Assembly (NCBI RefSeq): GCF_026262505.1
Contig: NC_067204.1
Coordinates: 10,263,797-10,327,796 of the forward strand
DNA from: Trichomonas vaginalis G3
Taxonomy: Eukaryota; Parabasalia; Trichomonadida; Trichomonadidae
DNA length: 64,000 nucleotides
Direction of reading: 5' to 3'
In this document: one piece after another, positions 18,009 to 28,446 of the stretch
Position numbering within the stretch: position 1 is the first letter of the stretch
Layout of the letters: each line of letters begins with the position of its first letter
Made by a program: the position numbers and the translations under genes
The notes under the pieces: generated by a model
Told to the model about the DNA's origin: nothing
The model's database searches: none
The model's input: the letters and a program-made list of their open reading frames with translations, nothing else

Positions 18009-18602
18009 TTATTTCTTCTTAGCAATCTTGTCGGAGTAGAAAGCGAGTTCCTCACCCTCAAGGATGTAGCCATCAGCGCGGCCGCACTGACCTGGGCGGG
18101 ATGTGATGACAGCAAGAAGACGACCCTGGTCGAATTCAGCGACAAGTTCTGGGGCGACAACACCACCATCCTTGTTAGCAGCCCAGCGCTGTGTCATCTT
18201 GTCTGTGACCTTCTCTGGCTTGACGTATTGGGACTTGCCGAGGGCCTTGCCGAATTGGCGTTCGTACCACTGCTTGAATGGGGCAGCATCGATGGAAACG
18301 ACGGAGCCACGAGCAAGTGTGTTTGTGCGGACAAGATCGTTGTCAGCTGGGTGGTATGTAACGTTAAGGATACGTGTCTTGCGTGTGCAGTTCTCAGAAG
18401 CCCAAGCGAATGTGCCTGTTTCGAGACGGAGGGCACGCATCTTGAGGTTGCCACCACGTACACGGACGGCGTGGATTCTCTTCTCGCCGATACGTGTCTG
18501 AGCAGATGGACGGCCGGCAAGGAAGTTACGTTTCTTACGCCATGCGACCTGGCGGGCGCCGGACTTTGTGTGCTTAAGGTCTCCCATACGTGTGATACCC
18601 AT
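18009..18602 (-). CDS. RPS8: 40S ribosomal protein S8 (eS8)
   Basis: The 197-residue protein has the eS8 start MGI(T/S)R with KRKxxxGR-type sequence (QVAWRKKRNFLAGRP), then RVRGGNLKMRALRLETG, an excellent match to 'RVRGGNxKxRALRLDxGNFSW', and NPL-like NDLVRTNTL. The C-terminal part includes SRPGQCGRADGYILEG, matching 'SRPGQxGRADGYILEG'. It binds 18S rRNA in the small subunit. Codons are much more GC-rich than in neighbouring genes, as expected for a highly expressed trichomonad gene. Long antisense frames over it are shadows of this codon bias. Confidence 0.97.
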   Translation of the reverse strand: MGITRMGDLKHTKSGARQVAWRKKRNFLAGRPSAQTRIGEKRIHAVRVRGGNLKMRALRLETGTFAWASENCTRKTRILNVTYHPADNDLVRTNTLARGSVVSIDAAPFKQWYERQFGKALGKSQYVKPEKVTDKMTQRWAANKDGGVVAPELVAEFDQGRLLAVITSRPGQCGRADGYILEGEELAFYSDKIAKKK

Positions 18603-18856
18603 TTGGAAAAAGGACGGCCAACATCCAATAACCGCTTTTTGCTCTCAATTTAGGCACAATCATTTAGGGGCCAAAACCTTGAGAATTATAGCTCCTATAC
18701 TTTAAGGATAAACTAATTTTAGAAAGAAAATGTCTCGATCTAATATTGAACCATTGATTTATCTTACATTATATTTTTTTTGTCATGTAAATTTTTCCTG
18801 ACATGACCAATACTAAAATTTTGTAAACTATTCAATCCAAATTTTGTGCTTTTTCG

Positions 18857-21685
18857 ATGTCTTCCCCGATAAACGAAATTGCTGAATCTATTTCAAAGTT
18901 TGGTGGTGAAATTCTTAATAAGAAAGTCGGAGAGGCTCCGAAAATACCACAATTAAATCTCCAACCAGCAGATATCATTGCTTTATTCAAATTACTCAAA
19001 GGTGACACCTCATCTGAATATGATGTTGGATTCTACAACATCATTGACACATATATTGCTCAATCATGGGCCAATTTCACTAATGAACAGAAAGAAGAAA
19101 TCAAGAAACTTCTTATTAACTCTGCCAAGACACAAATCAACAAGCACTCTCTCAACAGATTTGCCAACATCTGTGTTGCTGTCTATGATCTCACAGACAA
19201 GAAATGGACCGAATTATTCAATTTTGTCCTTGAATCAACACCATCAGATGTTACTGCAAAGATTCTTATTAGATTCTTAGCTTCTGCATCCGAAGAATTC
19301 CTTACAACCAATTTCGCAAAGATTGTTCACTTCATTACTGTTTCTTTCTCCACAGTATCCAATTCATTGAAGGAGAACTACTTTACAGTACTTTCCAGTC
19401 TCAACAGTGAAGAAGCCTTCCAAATTGAGCCAACATTATTAGATATCTTCATGACAAACCTCATCCAGCTCATCAAAGAAGATCCAGAACGCCAAGAATT
19501 CGTTGTACAGACTGCCATTGAAGTTCTTGTCCAAGCTCCAAAGGCAGATTCAATTGTTCCAAAAGCAATAACTGAGGCCATCCAATCTATCGTCGATACC
19601 GAGTCAGCCCTTCCTGTTCTCAGTATCTTCCCTGTTTTGAACTCAAATTCCGTTGTTGCCCTTTTGAACAGATTAATTTCCGTTACAGAGACATACATCA
19701 AGGAGAAAGGAGCTCTTCCACTCGAACTCCTTGATTCCATCGAAGACTCTCCAATTGAAGACCTTTCCGAGGATGTTTTGGAGACATTGGCAAAATATTT
19801 CTCAGGATTACTCGAGAAACCAGGAAATACAGCTGCCATTGCCATATTCGCACCACTCTGTGCACAAGTAGCTGATGTTTATGAGGACAAGAAGATGAAT
19901 TCCATTATCGATATTTGTTTCCAAGGAAATGGTCTTTCATTGTGTGCTGCTTTACTTATCTATCAGTACATAATCGAATACGAAGAGAATTTGTCTTATA
20001 AAATCCCTCAAACCGCCATCATCAGAATTTTCAATTTGATGACTTCACCTGATGAAAAAGTTCGTCAATCTGCTGTCAAATCAGCCAGAGAAGTCATCAA
20101 CAATGGCTTCAAACTCACTGCTGACTCCGCCGCCCATCTCTTCAAAGTTTATTCTGTTTTCCCTGCAGCAGAAAAATCGAAATTCTTCAAATTATTGAGA
20201 GATATTTTGAGATCAGAAGTAAACGCAGAACTGATTTCAGAACAAGCGTTTAACTTTGCTTTTGACAATCTCAAGACAGAGACAGACGCATACATACAAT
20301 CAGAGTATCTTTCTATCCTTCTTCTTGACGCTGATTACGTTCAAGATCTTTTTACTGAAGAAGCAAATTCTATAATTTGTGACAAATGCATTGAAATGAT
20401 GAAGAGCGATGATGAGAAAACATGGAAGTTTGCTTCAAGGTGCATGATTGTTATGGCACAAGATGAAGAATGCCAGAAGAAGATTGTTGCAGTTCTTCCA
20501 AGATTCAAACAAATTTTATCCCAAAATTCAAATGTTTCCGATAAAACACGTGGAAACATTGCAGCTTCATACGGATCATTAGTTTTCAGCTGTGATTTGA
20601 AGAAGGAATATGATAATCTTGTTGATGTAGCTACAAGATTCATCCAATCCGAGAATTCCCATTTAATTTCCGCTGGTGCTTTATTATGTGAAATGGGAGC
20701 AGCGAATATGAGCCCTTCTGTCATCAGAAAACTCTTTGAAACAGAAGCAACAGTTTCCATGACTATCAAAGAGGAAGAACAACTCAATGACTTATTACAT
20801 TCAATGATCGAATGCTTCGACAAATTCCGTGTTGAATCACAACAAGTCACTGAATTGTTCAAGAGTTTGTCATCAGGAAATCATCCTGTTTACAAAGGCA
20901 AACATTTCTCTTCATTTGTTGACAAGGACACAGTTATCTTCAAATTCCTTAAGACATGCATTTCCAAGTTCAAAGAACTCACACCAATGTTAGTTACACC
21001 AATGGTTCAGTGGTTCTCTTCTGCTCCTTCTCAAATGTTTGATTCTATTTTGGATATCATCACTACATTAGTTGACATGAAACAAGTCAATGGTGATGAT
21101 GCTTATTTACTTGGAGAAACACTTTTCAATCGTATTGGGGCTGTTCACGATGAAGGACTTGATGAAATCATGCTTGGAACATTGACCGATTTGATTATGG
21201 TCAAACCAGATTGCATTGATTCTGTTAGATTCTGTGCGAAATTAGTCAATTTGTACGAGAAATTGGATGAAGAAGAACAACCATCATTGAAGGGTTCTGT
21301 CAGTGCAACAATCCTTTCTTTGTGCTCTACAAGCGATGTTCATGATATAGTTGGCGATGAACTACTTAAGGATATCCTTTTGGCATTCCCTGGTGAACAA
21401 GGAGATGGAAACGCTGATGTAATGGGAACAGCACTTGTTAAGATGGTCGATTCATCTGAGAAATGGGCAGATATGAAGCCATTCATTGCTACAACATTGA
21501 TCAGAGTGTTGATGCTTCCAAATGAAGAGTTGAAGAAATTCGAATTTAGAAATCCAACAATTAATAATATGAAGAGAGTTACAAAGCAGATTTTGGCATC
21601 CAACCCTGAAATAGAAAAAGCTGTAATCAAAGACTTTAACAAGAATAGATCAATGCTCAATAGATTTAAGAAATTATTCCAGTGA
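18857..21685 (+). CDS. HEAT-repeat protein, probable importin-beta family karyopherin
   Basis: The 942-residue protein is almost entirely helical, in antiparallel pairs of about 40 residues with HEAT-like pattern, for example the stretches around residues 130-260 and 395-470 (SPDEKVRQSAVKSAREVINNG). There are no enzyme motifs. Size and repeat character fit an importin-beta/Kap family receptor that carries cargo through nuclear pores with Ran. A different HEAT scaffold (for example an eIF4G- or GCN1-like fragment, or an assembly factor) cannot be excluded. The gene is intact, and a codon set richer in C-ending codons than the neighbouring ankyrin genes suggests good expression. Confidence 0.55.
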   Translation: MSSPINEIAESISKFGGEILNKKVGEAPKIPQLNLQPADIIALFKLLKGDTSSEYDVGFYNIIDTYIAQSWANFTNEQKEEIKKLLINSAKTQINKHSLNRFANICVAVYDLTDKKWTELFNFVLESTPSDVTAKILIRFLASASEEFLTTNFAKIVHFITVSFSTVSNSLKENYFTVLSSLNSEEAFQIEPTLLDIFMTNLIQLIKEDPERQEFVVQTAIEVLVQAPKADSIVPKAITEAIQSIVDTESALPVLSIFPVLNSNSVVALLNRLISVTETYIKEKGALPLELLDSIEDSPIEDLSEDVLETLAKYFSGLLEKPGNTAAIAIFAPLCAQVADVYEDKKMNSIIDICFQGNGLSLCAALLIYQYIIEYEENLSYKIPQTAIIRIFNLMTSPDEKVRQSAVKSAREVINNGFKLTADSAAHLFKVYSVFPAAEKSKFFKLLRDILRSEVNAELISEQAFNFAFDNLKTETDAYIQSEYLSILLLDADYVQDLFTEEANSIICDKCIEMMKSDDEKTWKFASRCMIVMAQDEECQKKIVAVLPRFKQILSQNSNVSDKTRGNIAASYGSLVFSCDLKKEYDNLVDVATRFIQSENSHLISAGALLCEMGAANMSPSVIRKLFETEATVSMTIKEEEQLNDLLHSMIECFDKFRVESQQVTELFKSLSSGNHPVYKGKHFSSFVDKDTVIFKFLKTCISKFKELTPMLVTPMVQWFSSAPSQMFDSILDIITTLVDMKQVNGDDAYLLGETLFNRIGAVHDEGLDEIMLGTLTDLIMVKPDCIDSVRFCAKLVNLYEKLDEEEQPSLKGSVSATILSLCSTSDVHDIVGDELLKDILLAFPGEQGDGNADVMGTALVKMVDSSEKWADMKPFIATTLIRVLMLPNEELKKFEFRNPTINNMKRVTKQILASNPEIEKAVIKDFNKNRSMLNRFKKLFQ

Positions 21686-21785
21686 TCATGAAAAAAATTT
21701 ATATATATTTATTTTCATTTTAGAGATACAACTAAAAATCAATTTATTATATTGTGTTACATAATTCTTTTTTTATTGATTTTAA

Positions 21786-21905
21786 GGGTGCACTTATGTC
21801 CTCATGAAATGGGCTTCAATTCAGATGTTTAAGGGTAATTTTGAATGACGCTACACGCCAGTTGTCAAAAATTTGAATTAAAGTCAGATTGGGGTAAGTG
21901 TAGCC
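21786..21905. mobile_element. Small MITE with TTAA target duplication
   Basis: A 120-bp unit starts GGGTGCACTTATGTCC and ends GGGGTAAGTGTAGCC, imperfect inverted ends, flanked by TTAA at 21782-21785 and 21906-21909. Its end sequence GGGTGCACTTA is the same as that of the MITE at 35578, so both belong to one family. TTAA duplications are typical of piggyBac-type transposition. Confidence 0.65.
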
Positions 21906-22194
21906 TTAAACAATGAAAATATATTCGCTACATCTATTAATCAATACTGGTTAATATTTCTAAAGACAATTTCCTCTTAAGCTCCTAGGATAACAAGATA
22001 GAGATACCTAAAGTCTCATATAAAATGAATGCAAATATTTAAATTTTGTTATACAATCTCTAAACAAAACCATTTTCCCTTGATTTTATACTCATTAATA
22101 TCTTATTAAAGTAATTATAATCGAAATATCAGTTATTCGAAGGGACGACGATAATGCAAGTTTGGCCTTATTACACCCTTAAATTTTTTTTTGC

Positions 22195-23673
22195 ATGTCT
22201 GATGATGAAATTTATCCAGATCAATACAGCGAATTAAGAAATATCTGCAAAGACTACATTGATCTATATAATTCGTTGTATCAACTCAAAACTAAAAATG
22301 AAGACGAATTAAACTCGATTTTCGAAAAGATCAAAGTAGTTCTGATTGATTCAAAGCAACGTCATCCAGAAAATATTATAGAAGATATTTTCAATATCAT
22401 TCCGTATAACAACCGCTATACAAAGTCATACTTGAAACTTGCAAAACTTATTTCTGATGAATATAATGTAGAAAGAGTCAATAATCTTCCTGACATACTT
22501 ACTTTCCTATTTCATAATGAATATGATGTTCAATTGTGCGATTATAAAGATTTTGAAAAAAATAATGAAGACACTGAATTTATTTCGAATATATTAATCT
22601 CGGAAAATCCTGATATTCATACAACAAATTCAATTTATAAATTAATTATGGATAACGACCTAAAAAATTTCATCTTATTCACAGAAAGAAAAGAATTTAA
22701 TAAAAATCAAAAACTTGAATGCAAATTATATCCGGATTATTTTAGAGATTATACATTACTTGAATTATGTTGTTACTACGGATCAGTTGATTGCTTCAAG
22801 TTCTTAAGAACGGAATTCCACTCAGAAATAACTCAAAAATGTCTATACTTTTCATTTTTAGGAGGAAATCCGGAGATCATGAGTGAATGTTTGAAATATC
22901 AAAAATCAAATCAATATGAATATTGCATGACATATGCAATTATTTCACACAACATTGATTTTGTTACATTCTTGATGAATGAATTCAGTCTGAAGATTGA
23001 TTTAGTTAACTGTATTAGATTTAATAACCTTGAAGCATTTTTAGTTTATTTCGACCAAACTAATGATTTTAACAGATGTCTAGATGCTTCAATGAAGTTT
23101 AAAATCACTTCACTTTGCATATTTTTTTCACATTGTGCTAATGTAGATCCTGTTCTTCATATTGCCACAAGAAATCATGATAAAGAACTAGTCGAACTTC
23201 TTCTTTCACATGGTGTAAATTTAAATGAAAAAGATAAAGACGGAGATACTGCTCTTAATATTGCTGCATGTAATGGTTATAAAGATATAGCTGAACTTCT
23301 TCTTTCACATGGTGCTAATATACATGAAAAAGATAAATACGGAAATATGGCTCTTCATATTGCCACATATCATAAAGATAAAGAAATAGTTGAACTTCTT
23401 CTTTCACATGGTGCTAATATAAATGAAAAAGATATATGTGGAGAAACTGCTCTTCATATTGCCCTAGATCGTTATGATAAAGAAATTATCGAACTTCTTC
23501 TTTCATATGGTGCAAATATAAATGAAAAAAATAGATATGGAAAAACTCCTCTTCAAATTGCCACAAATCATAATAATAAAGAAATAGTTGAACTTTTTCT
23601 TTCATATGGTGAAAATATCAATAAAAAAGATGATGATAGGGAAGAATACAATTCAGGCTGCAGAATTTTTTAA
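22195..23673 (+). CDS. Ankyrin-repeat protein (trichomonad expanded family), 492 aa, decayed 3' end
   Basis: This is a paralogue of the 13056 gene with the same N-terminal domain (SELRNICKDYIDLYNSLYQL, YNNRYTKSYLKLAK, LLELCCYYGSVDCFKFL) over about 310 residues. About five ankyrin repeats follow, with ALHIAxxxxxKEIVELLLSHGANINEK. The frame stops at 23673 after leaving the repeat consensus. In another frame, from about 23678 to 23727, the sequence IAEFLLSDGANINA continues, so a frameshift near 23640-23670 has cut off the last repeat. Positions 22821-22984 are identical to 13649-13812 in the paralogue although the flanking DNA is diverged. Confidence 0.85.
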   Translation: MSDDEIYPDQYSELRNICKDYIDLYNSLYQLKTKNEDELNSIFEKIKVVLIDSKQRHPENIIEDIFNIIPYNNRYTKSYLKLAKLISDEYNVERVNNLPDILTFLFHNEYDVQLCDYKDFEKNNEDTEFISNILISENPDIHTTNSIYKLIMDNDLKNFILFTERKEFNKNQKLECKLYPDYFRDYTLLELCCYYGSVDCFKFLRTEFHSEITQKCLYFSFLGGNPEIMSECLKYQKSNQYEYCMTYAIISHNIDFVTFLMNEFSLKIDLVNCIRFNNLEAFLVYFDQTNDFNRCLDASMKFKITSLCIFFSHCANVDPVLHIATRNHDKELVELLLSHGVNLNEKDKDGDTALNIAACNGYKDIAELLLSHGANIHEKDKYGNMALHIATYHKDKEIVELLLSHGANINEKDICGETALHIALDRYDKEIIELLLSYGANINEKNRYGKTPLQIATNHNNKEIVELFLSYGENINKKDDDREEYNSGCRIF

Positions 23674-24230
23674 AAAGTCAAGAAATCGCCGAATTTCTTC
23701 TTTCAGATGGTGCAAATATCAATGCATAAAGACAGGATATTCAGAGATTTTAAAGTTCATAAAATGCTTTTAAGTGAGCAATTCATTTAAACAGCTTGTA
23801 AAAACTTGCATGTGATATAAAATTTATTGCTAATTAATCATGCGAATGACATATTATGACTTAAATACTCTGGTAGTTATTGGTTATTTTAATATAATAA
23901 ATCACTTTATAGATAAGCAATGCCCAAAGAGGGGAGCATTTTATCAATAGTAACTTAAATAGTCGACATGCGTCTTTGCCATAAAACTATTCGGAATAGT
24001 GTAATTCTCTAGTATATGATTATTTTTGCTTTTAATACCGAACACCATTTGAATCAAAAACAATCGTATGCTCGTGAATTACCATTTTATGCCAGAATGT
24101 TTTTATGAGTTCTCTCAAACGTTAATTTCGTAATTTTCATTTTTATTATTAAATCACATATGCAATACATATTTCAAAATCTTATCAACCTAACTCAATA
24201 TTCAATTTGAGGCTGAAATACTTCTGTAGC

Positions 24231-24415
24231 CGGCCATTTAATGAATAATCGATAAAATTTATCGAAAAATCCAGAAAATATGAAGTGGTTTCTGATATGA
24301 AACACATTTATGATCAAAAAATCGATTTTGTCAAAAATCATCAGAATTTTTGGGCGGCCATTTTTATAGTCAAAATTTTGAGAAGTGTTAAGAGAAAGAA
24401 ATTCTAATTCATTTT
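24231..24415 (+). promoter_or_regulatory. HSP70 promoter: two CGGCCATTT motifs and initiator
   Basis: CGGCCATTT occurs at about 24231 and again at about 24355 (GGGCGGCCATTTTTATAG), about 124 bp apart. CCATTTT-type motifs are known in trichomonad core promoters. TCATTTTT at 24409-24416 is 6-13 bp before the ATG and fits the initiator. Confidence 0.5.
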
Positions 24416-24421
24416 TAAATA

Positions 24422-26395
24422 ATGTCTGCTATTGGTATTGATCTTGGTACAACATACTCATGTGTCGGTGTATTCCGTCACAATCGTGTTGATATTCTTG
24501 CCAATGATATGGGTAACAGAACAACTCCATCATACGTTGCTTTCACAGATGATGAAAGACTTGTTGGTGATGCAGCTAAGAACCAGGCTGCAATGAACCC
24601 ACAGAACACAGTTTTCGATGCTAAGCGTATGATCGGCCGTAAATTCTCAGATCCAGTTGTCCAGAAGGATATGAAGCACTGGCCATTCAAAGTAGTTCGT
24701 GGCGAAGGTGATCGTCCAAAGATTGAAGTACAATTCAAGGGCGAAACAAAGCAATTCTTCCCAGAAGAAATTTCAGCCATGGTCCTCGGCAAGATGAAAG
24801 AAACAGCTGAGAACATGCTTTCAGAAAAGATTACAGATGCTGTCGTTACAGTTCCAGCTTATTTCAACGATGGCCAACGTCAGGCTACAAAGGATGCTGG
24901 TGTCATCGCTGGCCTCAACGTTCTTCGTATCATCAACGAGCCTACAGCCGCTGCTATCGCTTTCGGTCTCAACGAGAAGTCCGATAAGGAACGCCACGTT
25001 CTCATCTTCGATCTCGGTGGTGGCACATTCGATGTTTCCCTTCTTGATATCGATGGTGGCATGTTCGAAGTTCGTGCTACAGCTGGTGATACACACCTTG
25101 GTGGTGAAGACTTCGATTCACGCCTTGTCGATTACTTCGCTGATCGTTTCCAGAAGAAGTTCAAGTGCGATCTCCGCGAATCACCACGTGCTTTGAGAAC
25201 ACTCAGAACAGCTTGCGAGCGTGCTAAGCGTACAATCTCTACGGCTGCTAACGCATCCATCCTTTGTGAGTCTCTCTACCAGGGCCACGATTTCCAGGAT
25301 ACAATTTCTCGTGCTATGTTCGAGAACTTGAACGATGAACTCTTCAGATCCACACTTGGCCCAGTTGCCCAGGTTCTCAAGGATGCAAAGATGTCAAAGT
25401 CCGATGTCACAGATATCGTTCTTGTCGGTGGTTCCTCACGTATTCCACGTGTCCAGCAGCTCCTCCAGGAGTTCTTCAACGGCAAGCAGCCATGCCGTGG
25501 TGTCGACCCAGATGAGGCCGTCGCTTACGGTGCTGCAGTCCAGGCCGCCATCATCAAGGGCGATAACTCCGAGGCAGTCAAGGATATCTTACTTCTCGAT
25601 GTCGCTCCACTTTCTCTTGGTATTGAGACAGCTGGCGAAATCATGACAGTTTTGATCCCACGTAACACAACAATTCCAGCCAAGAAGTCAAACATCTTCA
25701 CAACATTCGCTGATAACCAGCCAGCAGTTACAATCAAGGTCTACGAAGGTGAGCGTACAAGAACACGCGACAACAACCTTCTCGGTACATTCGATCTCAC
25801 AGGCATTCCACCAGCACCACGTGGTGTTCCACAGATCGAAGTCACATTCGATGTCAACGCTGATGGTATCATGAACGTTTCTGCTCAGGATAAGTCCACA
25901 GGTAATGTCAAGAAGATCACAATCAAGAACGACAAGGGCCGTCTTTCCCAGGCAGATATCGACCGTATGGTTTCTGATGCTGAGAAGTACAAGGCTCAGG
26001 ATGAAGAAGCCAAGAAGAAGATCGAGGCAAAGAACGGTCTCGAAGGTTACTGCTTCGGTGTCCGTAACTCTGTCAACGGCGAACTCGGCTCTAAGATTGC
26101 TCAGGCTGACAAGGATGCCATTCTCAAGATTGTCAATGACACACTCGCTTGGATCGAATCCAACCAGGGCGCTTCCACAGCTGACTACGAAGCAAAGCAG
26201 AAGGAAGTCGAAGGCCAGTTGATGCCACTCATGCAGAAGGCCTACCAGTCCGCTGCTGGTGGCGCCGGCGGAATGCCAGGTGGTGTTGACCCATCTATGT
26301 TCCAGAACATGGGTGGCGCTGGTGGTGCTGCTCCAGGTGCAGGCGCTGCTCATCCATCCTCTGGCTCTGGCCCACGTGTCGAGGAAGTTGACTAA
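24422..26395 (+). CDS. HSP70: Cytosolic HSP70 chaperone
   Basis: The 657-residue protein begins [14 protein letters not shown] (phosphate loop) and has the HSP70 signatures [13 protein letters not shown] and [13 protein letters not shown]. It also has the substrate-binding domain (residues about 395-510), the helical lid and a Gly/Ala/Met-rich tail ending EEVD. EEVD recruits TPR co-chaperones and marks the cytosolic form; there is no hydrogenosomal or ER signal. The nucleotide domain hydrolyses ATP to drive binding and release of unfolded proteins. Codons are strongly GC-rich relative to neighbours. Many long frames on other strands here are shadows. Confidence 0.98.
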   Translation: MSAIGIDLGTTYSCVGVFRHNRVDILANDMGNRTTPSYVAFTDDERLVGDAAKNQAAMNPQNTVFDAKRMIGRKFSDPVVQKDMKHWPFKVVRGEGDRPKIEVQFKGETKQFFPEEISAMVLGKMKETAENMLSEKITDAVVTVPAYFNDGQRQATKDAGVIAGLNVLRIINEPTAAAIAFGLNEKSDKERHVLIFDLGGGTFDVSLLDIDGGMFEVRATAGDTHLGGEDFDSRLVDYFADRFQKKFKCDLRESPRALRTLRTACERAKRTISTAANASILCESLYQGHDFQDTISRAMFENLNDELFRSTLGPVAQVLKDAKMSKSDVTDIVLVGGSSRIPRVQQLLQEFFNGKQPCRGVDPDEAVAYGAAVQAAIIKGDNSEAVKDILLLDVAPLSLGIETAGEIMTVLIPRNTTIPAKKSNIFTTFADNQPAVTIKVYEGERTRTRDNNLLGTFDLTGIPPAPRGVPQIEVTFDVNADGIMNVSAQDKSTGNVKKITIKNDKGRLSQADIDRMVSDAEKYKAQDEEAKKKIEAKNGLEGYCFGVRNSVNGELGSKIAQADKDAILKIVNDTLAWIESNQGASTADYEAKQKEVEGQLMPLMQKAYQSAAGGAGGMPGGVDPSMFQNMGGAGGAAPGAGAAHPSSGSGPRVEEVD

Positions 26396-26728
26396 GAATC
26401 CAATTAATTTTTATCTCTTGTAAACATTCTTTCTTTATGCAATTAAAAAAAGTTTTTTATTTAATATTCATGGTAAATTGGAGAGGAAAGAATAATAATA
26501 ATAATAATTTACTCAATAAAATATTTTGGCTATCATTCTTTGAAGGGGACTTAGCCAATTGAATAATTATTAAAATGTATATTATAAGACATTAGATTAT
26601 CAGATATTCATTAAAAAAGGATATTTTTTAGTATTTTGAAAAACTTAGTTTAAAACATGATATAATGAAGTAAATAATATATAAATAGACAGATTTATTT
26701 TTAAAAAACAAACAAAAGTTGATATTTT

Positions 26729-28192
26729 TTAGAAAACAGTTCGATATGATCTTGGTAAATTCATTGTTAATGTTTCTATTTGTTGTGCATGCTCATTAGA
26801 TCCGGTGAAAATTTCTCTTGTAAGAGACTCTTCGAAGATAGAAATTGAAATATTAAACATAATTGTCAAAGAAAAGAAGGCCCAAATGCTCATGTAGAAG
26901 AATAGAACCCACCATGGCAAATCCGCTCTATCCATAACACTGTCATAAAGATCTTGAATGGAATCTCCGTGAATAATCGCAATTAAAACAACAGCTCCTT
27001 GTGTGAACGTAGCAAAGTTGATACAGTAAGTTCCGAACAATGAGCAGCCAAGAACTAAGTATCCTGCAAAGATAACAAGGCATCCGATCAAGAATTGAAG
27101 AAATGTGACGCCACCTGCGAAAATTACGTTGACAATGATCATCGTTGAGGGTTTCTGTCTCAAGTATCTGATGAGAAGGAAGCAGTGGAGCATGGAAGAG
27201 ATCGCCATGAGCGTATTCGTGAAGGGAAGTTGATCTTCGTAATCTAGACCGTAAATTATGTATAATGTACATGATATAACGGTAATTGTATGACAAATAA
27301 ATGAAAAGAAACACCATTTGTCGTATTTCTCCCAGAAAATGTCCATTGTTTTTTGGAAATTTCTTTCTGCCTTTTCTTTTGAGAACATATAGACTTCGTA
27401 TGTGTAGATACTATTAAGGATGATTGCGATTCCGCCAAAAACACAAACGGCAGCTGGGAATATAATCACAGATCCATGTAGAAACGTTCCACTTGATTTT
27501 GAGTTCGTAATTCGTGTATGGTAAAAGTCTACAAATACAATATCACTATCGGTATCCCTTGTAAATTCTCCGATGACTTCAAGTTCAAGGCGATTATCTT
27601 TCGTCAGTTCGCTTTCTTGAAGATCGTACTTCATAGACATGATGATTTGGGAAAAAGAGTCCATAAACGCGTTAATAAATGGTGTTACCAATGAGATATT
27701 CGATTGTCTGAAATTTACGTCAATAACTTGGCCTCCGATTGTAACAACAGTGACTTGCATGCTTTCTGCTGGAAAGAAGGGATGTGTTAATGGTAATTCC
27801 TTCGAGAAATCAAAGAAGCGTTGGCCGGTTGATTGAGTAACTTCTAGAAGTTTTTGTTTAAAATAAATAATACCTACCCAGCTGTTGGACATTTCTGGAG
27901 GGTCATCGAAGTCATAATCAGAAAGGAAATATTCATCGACAGTTTTAGTAAAATCTATTGTAAAATCATTAATTGAGAGTTGATTTGTGTATCCAATAAG
28001 AACATATATAATCATCATTGATATCTCAATGAAGCAAAGCCATGGAAGTCGATAGTCTAGAGTCCAATTTCTAAATACGCGATGTGGTTTATATCTTGAG
28101 TTGTATCTCTTTTTATAGTGAACTAATGCATGAAATCTAGAATTCCCTTCCATAGAAATAAGACTTAATCCGCTGGAAGGACTATGATTCAT
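26729..28192 (-). CDS. TRPML (mucolipin)-like cation channel
   Basis: The 487-residue protein has the mucolipin plan. A cytosolic N-terminus is followed by a first span (residues about 45-65, WLCFIEISMMIIYVLIG), a lumenal loop of about 170 residues, then five spans between about 235 and 460. The re-entrant pore helix precedes HGDSIQDLYD, corresponding to the NGDD selectivity filter of TRPML. The last span is WVLFFYMSIWAFFSLTIMFN. Family members release Ca2+ and Fe2+ from endolysosomes. The filter here has GDS rather than GDD, one acidic residue fewer, which could alter selectivity. Length is somewhat under that of animal members (about 580). Confidence 0.8.
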   Translation of the reverse strand: MNHSPSSGLSLISMEGNSRFHALVHYKKRYNSRYKPHRVFRNWTLDYRLPWLCFIEISMMIIYVLIGYTNQLSINDFTIDFTKTVDEYFLSDYDFDDPPEMSNSWVGIIYFKQKLLEVTQSTGQRFFDFSKELPLTHPFFPAESMQVTVVTIGGQVIDVNFRQSNISLVTPFINAFMDSFSQIIMSMKYDLQESELTKDNRLELEVIGEFTRDTDSDIVFVDFYHTRITNSKSSGTFLHGSVIIFPAAVCVFGGIAIILNSIYTYEVYMFSKEKAERNFQKTMDIFWEKYDKWCFFSFICHTITVISCTLYIIYGLDYEDQLPFTNTLMAISSMLHCFLLIRYLRQKPSTMIIVNVIFAGGVTFLQFLIGCLVIFAGYLVLGCSLFGTYCINFATFTQGAVVLIAIIHGDSIQDLYDSVMDRADLPWWVLFFYMSIWAFFSLTIMFNISISIFEESLTREIFTGSNEHAQQIETLTMNLPRSYRTVF

Positions 28193-28446
28193 TGATTTTA
28201 AATTTTTTTGTATAAAAAAATTGACAAATATAAACTCTTTAGATGAGAGTATAAGCTCTATGTAAAAACATTAAGATCACTGATAAAATTTCGAAAAAAT
28301 CTTCAATAAGTTCAATATTTGAGTTGAAATCCCATTAAAATGATGATTGTTTCAACGAAAAAATCATCTTGCATATTGTTTGTAAATAATTTTGTGTCTA
28401 AAAATACTATATCATTGAATGAAAAGGAATATAAAACATTATTTAG

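Noticed and set aside
18103..18653. Plus-strand and shifted frames over the eS8 gene
   Set aside because: Shadows caused by GC-rich codon bias; the eS8 match is unambiguous.
24478..26353. Several antisense and alternative frames over HSP70
   Set aside because: Shadows of codon bias in a highly expressed gene; no independent motif.
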